In this document: piece after piece, positions 16,828 through 26,426 of the stretch
Position numbering within the stretch: the first letter of the stretch is position 1
Layout of the letters: every line of letters begins with the position of its first letter
Assembly (NCBI RefSeq): GCF_016798325.1
Contig: NZ_JAERVO010000007.1
Span: 1-64,000 of the forward strand
Length of the DNA: 64,000 nucleotides
Source: Marinobacter mangrovi
Lineage (GTDB): Bacteria; Pseudomonadota; Gammaproteobacteria; Pseudomonadales; Oleiphilaceae
Direction of reading: 5' to 3'
Position numbers and translations under genes: made by a program
The notes under the pieces: model-generated
Databases searched by the model: none
Told to the model about the DNA's origin: nothing
The model's input: the letters and a program-made list of their open reading frames with translations, nothing else

Positions 16828-18224
16828 CGGGCCAGCAGGGTGATGCAGAGCTGGGCCTGCTGCACGAAATGGCTGAAAGCGGTCAGCTGGTCCTCGGACA
16901 GGCTGGCCTGCAGGTCGCCATTGTCGGCATAGAACAGGCCCACCCGGCGGGAACCGGCATACAGCGGTCCCGCTAAAGCCGGGCGGGTGCCGATCCAGGC
17001 ATCGCAGTTCGGCAGCAGCGGCCGATCTCCGGCGGGCAGGATTTCGCATTGGTCGGTGAGCAAGCTCCTGAGACCGTCGGCGCCGTCCCGGTGGACCATA
17101 AAATGATCGCGCCAGGCGGCGGTGCCGCTGCCCAGCACCTTGCGGGGCACCAGCTCGGCGCCGCTGCGATCGGCCATCAGCAGCGCAACCCGACGCAACC
17201 CGACGGCCCGATGAATGCCCTCCACGACCATCTGGCAAATGCCGTTCAGATCCGGTTGGGTCGCCAGCGCGGCGGAAATATCTCGCAGGATACTGAGTTG
17301 CAAACCGGGATCCCCCTGCGGCGCCTCGGGGGCTTCTCCCGCATCGGATTCCGCATTTCCGGGCAGGAGACCACGGATCTGGGGGATGCCAAAGGAGACG
17401 GCAATCTCCTCCGCCTCGCCGGCATTGAGTCGCACCTGGTCCCGCACGCTGGCAGGCTGCTCACCGATGTTCTCGGCGATGCGGGCGAGGCGTTTGTCCA
17501 CCGCCGCCGAGCGCCAGCCGTTCTCGGCCTCACGGGCCAATTCAACGGAATCACGCACCAGCGCAACCGCGGGTGAACTGGCCCGTCCGGCGCTGACGAC
17601 ATCGTGAATAAAGCGACCCAGTTTCCAGACGTCCACCAGACCGCGGGTGATTTCGACAAACGTGGTGCCGAGAATCTCTTTCTGCAGTTCGGCGGGTTTG
17701 TCAGCCGGCATGCGGGCGGCGAGTTCCGCCGCCTGTTCGGTGGGGCACGACCAGAAAGCCAGTTCGCCGATGTTCATCAGCAACGCCCCGATAAACACCT
17801 CCTCATGGGCCTGTTCATTGCCGCCGGGCAGCAGGCAGCGTGCCTGAACCGCCGCATGCAGCGCCCGCGCCAGGGATTTCAGCAGGTGTGGGCGGGGGTT
17901 GCGCTGAATCAGCGTATCGATCAACAGGGACGAGATGGCCATCGATTTCACCGCATCGAAGCCAATCAGCGTGATCGCACGGCTCACGGTGCTCACCTGA
18001 ACCCGGCTGTGGTTATAGAAGGCCGAATTCGACAGGCGCAGCACCTGGGACGTGAGCTGGGCGTCGTTGAGAATCACGGCCGCCAGCTCGCTCACGGTCG
18101 AGTTGTTACTTTCCGCCAGCTGGTTAATGCGGCGCAGGGTGTTGGCCAGGACAGGCAGTTCGACCTGGCTGAGGTAATCCACCCAGGCCTGGGTCGACTG
18201 CAGACGCGTTGGCGTGTCGCTCAA
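16824..18224 (-). CDS. HDOD-domain signalling protein with C-terminal GAF region
   Basis: 466-residue cytoplasmic protein. The HDOD domain (about 18-215) shows LPVLANTLRRINQL, ILNDAQLTSQVLRLSNSAFY and AITLIGFDAVKSMAISSLL, the usual degenerate-HD pattern that binds partners instead of hydrolysing nucleotides. The C-terminal ~160 residues look like a GAF sensor (ISAALATQPDLNGICQMVVEG). Such proteins tie chemotaxis, motility or c-di-GMP signalling to other inputs. The start is TTG with GGAG 8 bases upstream. It converges on the RskA gene. Confidence 0.85.
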   Translation of the reverse strand: MSDTPTRLQSTQAWVDYLSQVELPVLANTLRRINQLAESNNSTVSELAAVILNDAQLTSQVLRLSNSAFYNHSRVQVSTVSRAITLIGFDAVKSMAISSLLIDTLIQRNPRPHLLKSLARALHAAVQARCLLPGGNEQAHEEVFIGALLMNIGELAFWSCPTEQAAELAARMPADKPAELQKEILGTTFVEITRGLVDVWKLGRFIHDVVSAGRASSPAVALVRDSVELAREAENGWRSAAVDKRLARIAENIGEQPASVRDQVRLNAGEAEEIAVSFGIPQIRGLLPGNAESDAGEAPEAPQGDPGLQLSILRDISAALATQPDLNGICQMVVEGIHRAVGLRRVALLMADRSGAELVPRKVLGSGTAAWRDHFMVHRDGADGLRSLLTDQCEILPAGDRPLLPNCDAWIGTRPALAGPLYAGSRRVGLFYADNGDLQASLSEDQLTAFSHFVQQAQLCITLLAR

Positions 18225-18354
18225 GAATGTGGCTCCGAGATTTGTGACTGCTTGTTCATCTTATGAGTCTAGCTGATTGCGCCCTTCCCGCCGAGTGCCG
18301 CGTTTCGGGCGGCGTTGCGGCATGCCCCGATTCGGGTTTGGCGCCGGCCTGCGC

Positions 18355-18360
18355 TATACT
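18355..18360 (+). promoter_or_regulatory. Candidate -10 element of the metNIQ operon
   Basis: TATACT, 34 bases upstream of the metN GTG, is a good sigma-70 -10 match in an otherwise GC-rich stretch. The -35 is poor (TTCGGG, about 18 bases upstream). No MetJ-box array or SAM riboswitch is visible. Confidence 0.4.
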
Positions 18361-18393
18361 GCGCGATCATTTTCAGGTTTGCAGAGATGCCAA

Positions 18394-19401
18394 GTGATTG
18401 AGTTTGATCAGGTCCACAAGGCCTATGAGGTGGAAGGCCGGGCGATCCCCGCGCTGCAGCCCACCAGTCTCGCGATCGAGAACGGCGAGGTGTTCGGCAT
18501 CGTCGGTCATTCCGGGGCGGGCAAATCGACGCTGGTTCGCCTTATCAACCTGCTGGAACGTCCCAGCGGCGGCAGGATCGTGATCGATGACGAGGACGTG
18601 ACCGGGTACGACAGCGACGACCTGCGCAATTTCCGGCGCAAGGTCGGGATGATTTTCCAGCACTTCAACCTGTTGTCCTCCAAGACGGTGGAAGACAACA
18701 TCGCCTTTCCCATGAAGCTGGCGGGCATCTATTCCCGGGACGAGATCCGCACCCGTGTGGCGGAATTGCTGGAGCGGGTGGGCCTGACCCATCACGCGCG
18801 CAAGTTCCCGTCCCAGTTGTCCGGCGGGCAAAAGCAGCGGGTCGGCATCGCCCGCGCCCTGGCCTGTCGTCCGACCATCCTGCTGTGTGACGAAGCCACC
18901 AGCGCGCTGGACCCGCAGACCACCCAATCGGTGCTGCGTCTGCTGGGGGATCTGAATCGGGAACTGAAGCTGACGATTGTCCTGATCACCCACGAAATGG
19001 ACGTGGTGCGCCGGGTTTGCGACCGGGTGGCCGTGATGGACGCCGGTGAGGTGGTCGAGATGGGCCCGGTCACCGACGTGTTCCTGCATCCGAAGCACCC
19101 CACCACGCGCGATTTCGTGTTTGAGAGCGAGCATGTGGACGAGCAGGAAATGCAGGCCAATTTCGAACAGGCCGAAGGCCGCATCCTGCGCCTGACGTTC
19201 CGCGGCGAGTCGACCTACAAGCCGTTGTTGGGCAGTGTGGCGCGGGAGACCGGCGTGGATTTCAGTATTCTTTCCGGGCGTATCGACCGTATCAAGGACA
19301 CGCCCTACGGCCAGCTCACCCTGTCACTGGTGGGCGGTGACCTGCAAGCCGCACAGGCTGCTCTGGAAGCGGCCGACGTTCACGTGGAGGTGGTGCGATG
19401 A
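18394..19401 (+). CDS. metN: Methionine ABC transporter ATP-binding protein
   Basis: ATPase that powers MetI and imports methionine delivered by MetQ. The Walker A motif [10 protein letters not shown]-loop, signature [15 protein letters not shown], Walker [13 protein letters not shown] and H-loop are all present. A C-terminal NIL regulatory domain (about 260-335) is the site of methionine feedback in this family. The GTG at 18394 gives the usual length of 335 residues; longer open sequence upstream is GC-rich leader without protein character. The stop overlaps metI by 4 bases. Confidence 0.95.
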   Translation: MIEFDQVHKAYEVEGRAIPALQPTSLAIENGEVFGIVGHSGAGKSTLVRLINLLERPSGGRIVIDDEDVTGYDSDDLRNFRRKVGMIFQHFNLLSSKTVEDNIAFPMKLAGIYSRDEIRTRVAELLERVGLTHHARKFPSQLSGGQKQRVGIARALACRPTILLCDEATSALDPQTTQSVLRLLGDLNRELKLTIVLITHEMDVVRRVCDRVAVMDAGEVVEMGPVTDVFLHPKHPTTRDFVFESEHVDEQEMQANFEQAEGRILRLTFRGESTYKPLLGSVARETGVDFSILSGRIDRIKDTPYGQLTLSLVGGDLQAAQAALEAADVHVEVVR

Positions 19402-20066
19402 TGGATGATCTGCTGACCAACGTGGACTGGGGCGAAATCGGCGGGGCCAGCTGGGACACGCTGGTGATGGTCGGCGCGTCGCTGTTCTTCAGTGTGCTGT
19501 TCGGCCTGCCGCTGGGCGTCCTGCTGTTCCTGACCGGCAAGCGCCAGCTGCTGGAACAGCCGGTGGCCTACGCCGTGCTGTCGTTCGTGGTGAACGTCCT
19601 GCGCTCGGTGCCGTTTATTATCCTGCTGATCGTGATGATTCCGTTCACGGTGATGCTGATCGGCACGTCGCTCGGTGTGGCCGGGGCCATTCCGCCACTG
19701 GTGGCCGGCGGTGCGCCTTTCTTCGCGCGGCTGGTGGAAACCTCACTGCGGGAAGTGGATCGTGGCATCATCGAGGCGACCCAGGCGATGGGCGCGACGG
19801 TGCGCCAGGTGATCTTCGGGGCGCTGCTGCCCGAAGCCATGCCGGGCATCATCGCCGGCATCACCGTGACTGCGATTACGCTGGTGTCCTACGCCGCCAT
19901 GTCCGGTGTGATCGGCGGGGGCGGCCTGGGTGACCTGGCCATCCGTTTCGGTTATCAGCGATTCCAGACCGACGTGATGGTCATTACCGTGGCGCTTCTG
20001 GTTATTTTTGTTCAGATATTGCAAATGGTTGGCGACCGGCTCGTTCTTTACTTCAGCCGTCGCTGA
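19398..20066 (+). CDS. metI: Methionine ABC transporter permease
   Basis: Inner-membrane permease of 222 residues with five or six helices. The cytoplasmic EAA loop ([26 protein letters not shown]) contacts MetN. The family signature [18 protein letters not shown] is present. The start codon overlaps the metN stop (ATGA), so the two subunits are coupled. metQ follows after 69 bases. Confidence 0.95.
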   Translation: MMDDLLTNVDWGEIGGASWDTLVMVGASLFFSVLFGLPLGVLLFLTGKRQLLEQPVAYAVLSFVVNVLRSVPFIILLIVMIPFTVMLIGTSLGVAGAIPPLVAGGAPFFARLVETSLREVDRGIIEATQAMGATVRQVIFGALLPEAMPGIIAGITVTAITLVSYAAMSGVIGGGGLGDLAIRFGYQRFQTDVMVITVALLVIFVQILQMVGDRLVLYFSRR

Positions 20067-20135
20067 CACCGCATCATGCGGCGCTTTCCGGGCGCCGCCT
20101 AAAAGAAAAATTGCCATCGTAACAACGAGGACATT

Positions 20136-20915
20136 ATGAAACTGACCAAGATTCTGGCGCTGGCTGCCACCCTGGCGGCATTTTCCGTACAGGCTGCGGA
20201 CAAGCTGACCGTGGCGGCGACCGCCGTACCGCACGCTGAAATTCTCGAGCACATCAAGCCGACCCTGGCTAAAGAAGGTGTGGACCTGGAAGTGAAGGTC
20301 TTCACGGACTACGTCCAGCCCAATATCCAGGTGGCCCAGAAGCGGATGGACGCCAACTACTTCCAGCACCAGCCGTACCTGACCGAATTCAACGACGGCA
20401 AGGGCACCAACCTGGTCAGCGTGGTGGGCGTTCACGTCGAGCCGTTCGGCGCCTACTCCAAGAAGATCGATTCCCTGGACCAGCTGGAAGACGGTGCCAC
20501 CGTCGCGATCCCCAACGATCCGACCAACGGCGGCCGGGCGCTCCTGCTGCTGCAGAAGGCGGGCCTGATCAAGCTGAAGGACAGCAGCAAGATCACCGCG
20601 ACTCCGCGTGACATCGCCGAGAACCCGAAGAACCTGAACTTTTACGAACTGGAAGCGGCCACCCTGCCGCGTGTCCTGAGTCAGGTCGACCTGGCGATGA
20701 TCAACACCAACTACGCGCTGGAAGCGGGCCTGAACCCGACCAAGGACGCGCTGATCATCGAGGGTGCGGACTCGCCTTACGTGAACATCCTGGTCGCCCG
20801 TCCGGACAACAAGGACAGCGATGCCATGAAGAAGCTGGCCGATGCCCTGACCAGCGACGACGTGCGCGAGTTCATCAAGGAAAAGTACAAGGGTGCTGTC
20901 GTACCGGCCTTCTGA
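20136..20915 (+). CDS. metQ: Methionine ABC transporter substrate-binding protein
   Basis: NlpA/MetQ-family periplasmic binding protein of 259 residues. The signal peptide is MKLTKILALAATLAAFSVQA. No lipobox Cys is present, so it is a soluble periplasmic form instead of the lipoprotein type. Family motifs include VAATAVPHAEILEHIKP, FQHQPYLTEFN, VAIPNDPTNGGRALLLLQ and INTNYALEAGL. It ends the metNIQ operon just before a strong terminator. Confidence 0.95.
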   Translation: MKLTKILALAATLAAFSVQAADKLTVAATAVPHAEILEHIKPTLAKEGVDLEVKVFTDYVQPNIQVAQKRMDANYFQHQPYLTEFNDGKGTNLVSVVGVHVEPFGAYSKKIDSLDQLEDGATVAIPNDPTNGGRALLLLQKAGLIKLKDSSKITATPRDIAENPKNLNFYELEAATLPRVLSQVDLAMINTNYALEAGLNPTKDALIIEGADSPYVNILVARPDNKDSDAMKKLADALTSDDVREFIKEKYKGAVVPAF

Positions 20916-20935
20916 TCCCGGTACGGATCACCGTA

Positions 20936-20970
20936 CAAAAAAAGACCCCGGCCGAGGCCGGGGTCTTTTT
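20936..20970. terminator. Bidirectional intrinsic terminator
   Basis: Stem AAAGACCCCGGCC (20941-20953) with GGCCGGGGTCTTT (20956-20968), a two-base loop, a T-run on the right and an A-run on the left. It therefore serves both metQ (plus) and the peroxiredoxin gene (minus). Confidence 0.92.
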
Positions 20971-20989
20971 GTTTGGGGCAACGACTGAT

Positions 20990-21643
20990 TCAGTCGCCGC
21001 TCCAGTTGGCTTTCGGGTCCGGCGTCATGCGCAGGTAGGGGCGCACCGCCTTGTAGCCTTTCGGGAAACGCTTCTGGATCTCTTCCTCGTCCTGCAGGGA
21101 CGGCACGATGACCACGTCGTCGCCGGCGGTCCAGTTGCCCGGGGTGGCGACCTTGTGATCGTCGGTCAATTGCAGCGAATCCACCACGCGCAGTACTTCG
21201 TTGAAGTTGCGGCCGGTGCTGGCCGGGTAGGTGATCATCAGCCGTACCTTCTTGTTCGGGTCGATCACGAACAGGGAGCGTACGGTCATGCTGTCGTCGG
21301 CGTTGGGGTGAATCATGTCGTACAGGGTGGAAACCGTGCGGTCACCGTCCGCGAGGATCGGGAAGTTGACGGTGCAGCCCTGGGTCTCGTTGATGTCGTT
21401 GATCCACCGCTTGTGGGACTCCACATCGTCGACGCTCAGTGCGATCGCCTTGACGTTACGCTTGGCGAACTCGTCCTTCAGTTTGGCAGTGAGCCCCAGC
21501 TCCGTGGTGCAGACCGGGGTAAAGTCCGCCGGATGCGAGAACAGGATGCCCCAGCTGTCGCCCAGCCATTCGTGGAACCGAATGCGGCCTTCGCTGGAAT
21601 CCTGTTCAAAGTCGGGTGCGGTATCGCCTAGACGTAAGCTCAT
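20990..21643 (-). CDS. 1-Cys peroxiredoxin, Prx6 type
   Basis: Thiol peroxidase of 217 residues that reduces hydrogen peroxide and organic peroxides in the cytoplasm. The peroxidatic Cys45 lies in HPADFTPVCTTE, and the long C-terminal domain (GNWTAGDDVVIVPSL, then PKGYKAVRPYLRMTPDP) is typical of Prx6. AGGAGGAGC precedes the ATG at 21643. The single-gene transcript ends at the shared terminator. A second Cys (QGCTV) is not in a resolving position, which supports the 1-Cys class. Confidence 0.93.
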   Translation of the reverse strand: MSLRLGDTAPDFEQDSSEGRIRFHEWLGDSWGILFSHPADFTPVCTTELGLTAKLKDEFAKRNVKAIALSVDDVESHKRWINDINETQGCTVNFPILADGDRTVSTLYDMIHPNADDSMTVRSLFVIDPNKKVRLMITYPASTGRNFNEVLRVVDSLQLTDDHKVATPGNWTAGDDVVIVPSLQDEEEIQKRFPKGYKAVRPYLRMTPDPKANWSGD

Positions 21644-21766
21644 TGATGCTCCTCCTGTTAGTCGGTAACGCCGGCCCACGGCGCTGATCGTCCATTGCTT
21701 CCAGTGACTATTGGGCCGGCCCGGTTGAACTCAAAAGACCTTTTTACTCTAGCTTATAACGCCCTG

Positions 21767-23122
21767 TTATGACTGCGGTTTGATCGCTTCGCGGGCGAAA
21801 TGTTCCCGGGTCAGGCGGAACACGATCGGGCTCAGCAGGGCCAGCGCGATCAGGTTGGGGATCGCCATCATCGCATTCAGCGTGTCGGCAATCAGCCAGA
21901 TAATGCCCAGGTTCGAGGTGGCGCCCACCGGAATGGCAATGATCCACAACACACGATACGGCCAGATCGCCTTCACGCCAAACAGGAATTCGATACAGCG
22001 TTCGCCGTAGAACGACCAGCCCAGGATGGTGGTGAAGGCAAACACCGCCAGCGCGATGGCGACCATGTAGTTGCCGACGCCGGGTAAGACGTTGGCAAAC
22101 GCCATGGAGGTGAGGGCGGCGCCGGATTCCCCGCTGGTCCAGGCGCCGGAGGTGATGATCACCAGCCCGGTGATGGTGCAGATGATGATGGTGTCGATGA
22201 ACGTGCCCAGCATCGCCACCATGCCCTGCTTGATCGGGTTGTTGGTCTGCGCCGCGGCGTGGGCAATCGGCGCCGAACCCAGCCCCGCTTCATTCGAGAA
22301 GATGCCCCGGGCGACACCGAAGCGGATCGCTGCCCACACGGCGGCACCGGCAAAGCCCCCCTGGGCCGCCACGGGCGTGAAGGCGTGCTTGACCACCATG
22401 ACAATGGCGTGGGGGATCTCGGTGGCGTTCAGGGCCAGGACAATCAGCCCGGAGACGAGATAGGCAATCGCCATCAGCGGCACCAGGGAGGACGCCACCT
22501 GGCCGATCCGCTTGATGCCGCCAATCAGCACCAGGCCCACCAGTATCGCCAGGACCAGACCTGTCACCCAATGGGGCAGGCCAAAATTGGTTTGAACCAC
22601 GTCGGCGACCGAGTTGGCCTGAACCGTGTTGCCAATACCGAAGCCGGCAATGGACGCGAAAATCGCAAACAGCACGGCCAGCCAGCTCCAGTGTCGCCCC
22701 AGCCCGTTGCGGATGTAGTACATGGGGCCGCCGACATGGTCGCCGCGTTCGTCGACTTCCCGAAAATTGACCGCCAGCACCGCTTCGGAATACTTGGTGG
22801 CCATGCCCACCAGCGCCGTCAGCCACATCCAGAACAGCGCGCCGGGTCCGCCCAGGAAGACCGCAGTCGCCACGCCGGCGATGTTGCCGGTACCGACGGT
22901 GGCCGAGAGGGCGGTCATCAGTGCCTGGAAGGGCGGTATCTCGCCTTCATCCGTGGACTTGCGCCCCTGCCACATCAAACGGAAGCCCGCGCGGAGCTTG
23001 AGCACCGGCATCAGTTTCAGGCCGAGGCTCAGGAACAGACCGACGCCCAGGATCAGGACCAGCATGGGCGGGCCCCAGACCCAGCCGTTGATCAGTTTTA
23101 TGAAATCGGAAAGGGCTTCCAT
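21767..23122 (-). CDS. Alanine/glycine:cation (AGCS) symporter
   Basis: Inner-membrane Na+- or H+-coupled amino-acid carrier of 451 residues with about ten helices. AGCS signatures present are FQALMTALSATVGTGNIAGVATA, GGPGALFWMWLTALVGMATKYSE and GIFSNEAGLGSAPIAHAAA. CAGGAGGAAACGCAC precedes the ATG. It probably imports alanine, glycine or related small amino acids. It is monocistronic. Confidence 0.92.
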   Translation of the reverse strand: MEALSDFIKLINGWVWGPPMLVLILGVGLFLSLGLKLMPVLKLRAGFRLMWQGRKSTDEGEIPPFQALMTALSATVGTGNIAGVATAVFLGGPGALFWMWLTALVGMATKYSEAVLAVNFREVDERGDHVGGPMYYIRNGLGRHWSWLAVLFAIFASIAGFGIGNTVQANSVADVVQTNFGLPHWVTGLVLAILVGLVLIGGIKRIGQVASSLVPLMAIAYLVSGLIVLALNATEIPHAIVMVVKHAFTPVAAQGGFAGAAVWAAIRFGVARGIFSNEAGLGSAPIAHAAAQTNNPIKQGMVAMLGTFIDTIIICTITGLVIITSGAWTSGESGAALTSMAFANVLPGVGNYMVAIALAVFAFTTILGWSFYGERCIEFLFGVKAIWPYRVLWIIAIPVGATSNLGIIWLIADTLNAMMAIPNLIALALLSPIVFRLTREHFAREAIKPQS

Positions 23123-23341
23123 GTGCGTTTCCTCCTGAGGTGCGGGTTGGTGTTGTTGGAATGGAAGGAGTATAGACTCAAATGCCGATAATTACCGAAA
23201 TATTCATAGGAAACAATGCGATAGATGAATAATTGGTCATTTTTGGGCATGCATCGGTTTGCCGTACTGACTCATTGGATCGGGGAATCCGGGCATGGCT
23301 GGGGGGCAGGAATGCAGTATCCTAGTCACAGAGAAAAGGAG

Positions 23342-24274
23342 ATGTCCGTGAACGTAGCCCTGAGAAGCAGTCCGCCCCAGCTCCATACCGTATCGGCCAA
23401 CGGCCTGGACTTCTGTGTGGAAACCCGTGGCCCGGTCGACGGTGAGCCGGTGGTGTTCATCATGGGCCTGGGGGCACAGATGACCCTGTGGCCAGAGGCG
23501 CTGCTGGATCGCTATGCGGCTGCCGGCTATCGCGTCATTCGCTTTGATAACCGGGACATTGGCCTGTCGACGCACCTGAAGGCGCGGTTGGAAGGGCATC
23601 CGCTCAAGGCTATGGCCCTGTCACGGCTGGGCCGGCCGATAGCGGCGCCCTACACCCTGCATGACATGGCAGCGGACGTCTGTGGCCTGATGCACAGCCT
23701 GGGGCTGGAGAGTGCGCATATTGTTGGCGTGTCCATGGGCGGCATGATCAGTCAGATCCTGGCGGGCAACCATCCGCGCCGGGTGCGTTCGGCGACGTTG
23801 GTGATGACCTCCACCAACAGCCCGCGCCTGCCCATGCCGAAGCTGGCGCTGGTCTGGCGGCTGTCGGGTGTGGGGGTGAAGGGCCACGACGAAGACGCGG
23901 TGGTGGCGCGCTCGCTCGATTTCTGGCGGGCGATCCAGAGTCCGGATTATCCGACCTCACCGCACGAGGTGCGTGATCGCCTGATCAACGACTACCGGCG
24001 CAGCTATCATCCAGCGGGCATCCTGCGCCAGACCCGGGCGATTCTCGCCACCGGCAGCCTGTCATCGATCACCCGTCGCATCCAGGTGCCCACCAGCATC
24101 ATCCACGGCGCGGCGGATCCCCTGGTGCGACCGGCGGCGGCCGATCAGTTGCGGTACCTGATACCCCACGCCCGCCTCAAGCTGATTCCCGGCATGGGAC
24201 ACGACATGCCCGCTCCGCTGCTGGACACCATTGCCGAACAAAGTCTGGCCACCATCAAGCAGGCGCGGGGCTGA
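23342..24274 (+). CDS. Alpha/beta hydrolase
   Basis: Cytoplasmic alpha/beta-hydrolase of about 310 residues. The oxyanion region is VVFIMGLGAQMTLW, the nucleophile elbow GVSMGGMI holds the catalytic Ser, the acid is in HGAADPLV and the His in GMGHDMP. The substrate is unknown; lipase/esterase and epoxide-hydrolase-like relatives share this pattern. AAGGAG directly abuts the ATG at 23342, so the GTG two codons on (23348, spacing 6) may be the real start. Its end lies 4 bases from the convergent glyoxalase gene. Confidence 0.85.
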   Translation: MSVNVALRSSPPQLHTVSANGLDFCVETRGPVDGEPVVFIMGLGAQMTLWPEALLDRYAAAGYRVIRFDNRDIGLSTHLKARLEGHPLKAMALSRLGRPIAAPYTLHDMAADVCGLMHSLGLESAHIVGVSMGGMISQILAGNHPRRVRSATLVMTSTNSPRLPMPKLALVWRLSGVGVKGHDEDAVVARSLDFWRAIQSPDYPTSPHEVRDRLINDYRRSYHPAGILRQTRAILATGSLSSITRRIQVPTSIIHGAADPLVRPAAADQLRYLIPHARLKLIPGMGHDMPAPLLDTIAEQSLATIKQARG

Positions 24275-24278
24275 AGGC

Positions 24279-24719
24279 TTACCAGGAGCCGGTATTTTCC
24301 ATGCTGGCCCAGGGCTCCTGCGGCGGCAGGGCATCGCCTTTCTGCAGCAGTTCGATGGAAATGTTGTCCGGGGAGCGGACGAAGGCCATGTGGCCATCGC
24401 GGGGTGGGCGGTTGATGGTAACGCCGCCGGCTTGCAGCTTCTCGCACAGCGCATAGAGGTCGTCCACGCGGTAGGCCAGGTGACCGAAGTTGCGCCCGCC
24501 GCTGTATTCTTCCGGATCCCAGTTGTGGGTCAGTTCCACCATCGGCGCCTTATCGGCCAGCGCCCGCTCCTTGTCTTCCGGCGCGGCAAGGAACACCAGC
24601 GTGAAGCGGCCCTTGTCGTTGTCCATGCGGCGCACTTCCTCCAGGCCCAGGAGATCGCAGTAAAAATGCAGGGAAGCCTCGAGATCGGCAACGCGAACCA
24701 TGGTGTGCAGGTATTGCAT
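24279..24719 (-). CDS. gloA: Lactoylglutathione lyase (glyoxalase I)
   Basis: Metalloenzyme that turns the methylglyoxal-glutathione hemithioacetal into S-lactoylglutathione. It is 146 residues with two VOC beta-alpha-beta units. The first has [20 protein letters not shown], and the middle [22 protein letters not shown] carries the metal-binding Glu and His. The second ends with [14 protein letters not shown]. The number of residues and the two-repeat layout match GloA. It works with S-formylglutathione hydrolase and other glutathione enzymes in the window in electrophile detoxification. Confidence 0.92.
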   Translation of the reverse strand: MQYLHTMVRVADLEASLHFYCDLLGLEEVRRMDNDKGRFTLVFLAAPEDKERALADKAPMVELTHNWDPEEYSGGRNFGHLAYRVDDLYALCEKLQAGGVTINRPPRDGHMAFVRSPDNISIELLQKGDALPPQEPWASMENTGSW

Positions 24720-24865
24720 CAGTCGCTCCTCATCAGAAACAGGGACAGGTGTGATGGGGCTATTCTCGCACAGATTGGCCAGGGTGGCGGCTGATGGGGC
24801 ATGCGGGGTTTCGCGGATGGTGACGCGGGAAATCGGCGGGCAAAAACACGGGGGTCAGAAATAAA

Positions 24866-24896
24866 ATAGCCAGCCCAAGAGACTTGAGCTGGCTAT
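24866..24896 (-). terminator. Intrinsic terminator of the small orphan gene
   Basis: ATAGCCAGC (24866-24874) pairs with GCTGGCTAT (24888-24896), and in the minus-strand transcript the stem is followed by UUUUAUUU. It lies 60 bases after the stop of the 52-codon gene, supporting a discrete short transcript. Confidence 0.8.
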
Positions 24897-24955
24897 CAAT
24901 TGGGAATACTCAAAACGAGATTCCTCCTTGTTGTTCGTCTTGTACCGCGCCGGTT

Positions 24956-25114
24956 TTAGCGCTGGCGCAGGGCCGCCTTGATGCTGCGAGACTGAGCCGG
25001 ACGATTGAGCGCTTCCAGGCTCATGGTCTGACGACGGCTGATGGCCTCAACACGAGACTGCTCGGGCACAGCCACGTTGCGGCGGAAACGGACGACCAGG
25101 TTGTTCAAACGCAT
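24956..25114 (-). CDS. Small basic orphan protein, 52 residues
   Basis: I do not recognise this protein. It starts MRLNNLVVRFRRNVAVPEQS and ends in a second Arg-rich stretch (SRSIKAALRQR); it has a high positive charge, no Cys and no membrane segment. The ATG at 25114 has an excellent site (TTTTGGAGGTGTATT). The frame also runs upstream to 25174 without a ribosome site. A terminator follows at 24866-24896 and a 260-base AT-richer leader lies upstream. Its own promoter-like leader, ribosome site and terminator argue for a real small gene. Confidence 0.6.
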   Translation of the reverse strand: MRLNNLVVRFRRNVAVPEQSRVEAISRRQTMSLEALNRPAQSRSIKAALRQR

Positions 25115-25382
25115 AATACACCTCCAAAAGAACGAGTTTGTCCAGGCGCTCCACGATGGGAACGTCCTGTTCATAAACGCCTAAGCGATAAAATATGTCA
25201 GTGTCAGACGCTGCTGTGGAGGCCACGCAGGTCACCCCGAAAGAACTCGGAGTACGTCTCTGGAGGGGATCCCCGAAACGCAGGAGAAATGTACAATAAT
25301 CCGGCAGTTTGGGGAATAAGTAGTCTACGAATTTTGTAAGAAAATGTTGCGTAAAATCTGAACAGTAGCGTGTGATGTCCGG
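25115..25382. other. Intergenic leader of the small orphan gene
   Basis: 268 bases, distinctly more AT-rich than the surroundings. On the minus strand the segment near 25190-25200 (ATATTTTATCG) could hold a -10. A second minus-strand frame (25047-25235, GTG start) runs through it and overlaps the 52-codon gene in another phase, but it has no ribosome site. No palindrome or known riboswitch was recognised. Confidence 0.35.
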
Positions 25383-26426
25383 TTACAGCAGCGCCACCCG
25401 GGAGCGCTGGTTGCCGTCGATCAGGGCCAGGGTGCCGGAGGCGTTGTCGGGGTCCGGCAGGGCCATCTCCAACTGGTCGAGCAGTTCCGCAACGCCCAGG
25501 CGGCCGTCAATGCAGCGTATCGCCGCGAAGGCCAGGTGCGTGGGAAACCGTTGGTCCCCGTCCCTGCCCTCTTCCGGGCTCAGGCGTTGGGCCACCATGC
25601 CCAGTCGAACCAGCAACTGGGCGCGATCGCTCTCGCTGACCATCATCAGGAAGTCCCCTTCGGACACGACCCCTGCCGTATCGAAGAACTCCAGCCCGGA
25701 CAGCAATTTCTCGGCCCAGTCGCGGCGCAGATGATTGGTTTCTTCTGCACTGAGGCTCGTCCTGTCGAACCCGACCCGCAGCCAGACCAGGGTCATGTCG
25801 CCACCAATCAGCTTCAGACGCTGGTTGGACTCCTCCAGTTGGCGCACCAGCCCGGCCCAGTTCCAGAGGCCCGTGACTTCGTCCAGCAGGTTCTCCCGGG
25901 CGCCGCCGCGAATGGTGTTCGTAGGAGCGCGGTTGCCGGGGCTGTCGAACGTAAATTCCCGTTCCGTCAGACTGGCCAGGTCCTGCAGGGCATCGAAGTC
26001 CATATCCGCGGCTTGGCGTGGACGATTGTCGATGAGACACAGGGTGCCCACCGGCTGACGATTGCGCGCCCGGAGCGGAATGCCGGCGTAGAAGCGAATA
26101 TGGGGGTGCCCGGTGACCAGCGGATTGTCGGCGAAACGGGGATCCTGGGCAGCGTCCTCGACAACAAACAGGTGTTCCTCGAGCAGTGCGTGCCCGCAGA
26201 AGGAAATACGCCGGTCGGTCTGGCGGGTGTCCAGCCCCTGGATCGACTTGAACCACTGGCGTTCCTCGTCCACCAACGTGATGGCCGCCATGGCCACGCC
26301 AAAGAACTTCTGGGCCAGGCGCGTGATGCGCTCGAAACGCTCCTCCACCGGTGTGTCCAGAGCCCGGAGAGTGCGCAGGGCGTCCAGGCGCTGCATTTCA
26401 TCGTGCGGGCGGGGTGGTGTTTTCAT
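25383..26426 (-). CDS. GAF protein with degenerate GGDEF domain
   Basis: 347-residue cytoplasmic signalling protein. The GAF domain (about 25-155) has FGVAMAAITLVDEERQWFKS and ISFCGHAL, typical of GAF-GGDEF proteins. The following ~170 residues keep the GGDEF-domain layout (LLDEVTGLWNWAGL at its start) but carry SEGDF (residues 255-259) in place of GGDEF. Cyclase activity is therefore unlikely. It may bind c-di-GMP or GTP, or act as a partner. It is monocistronic. Confidence 0.82.
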   Translation of the reverse strand: MKTPPRPHDEMQRLDALRTLRALDTPVEERFERITRLAQKFFGVAMAAITLVDEERQWFKSIQGLDTRQTDRRISFCGHALLEEHLFVVEDAAQDPRFADNPLVTGHPHIRFYAGIPLRARNRQPVGTLCLIDNRPRQAADMDFDALQDLASLTEREFTFDSPGNRAPTNTIRGGARENLLDEVTGLWNWAGLVRQLEESNQRLKLIGGDMTLVWLRVGFDRTSLSAEETNHLRRDWAEKLLSGLEFFDTAGVVSEGDFLMMVSESDRAQLLVRLGMVAQRLSPEEGRDGDQRFPTHLAFAAIRCIDGRLGVAELLDQLEMALPDPDNASGTLALIDGNQRSRVALL

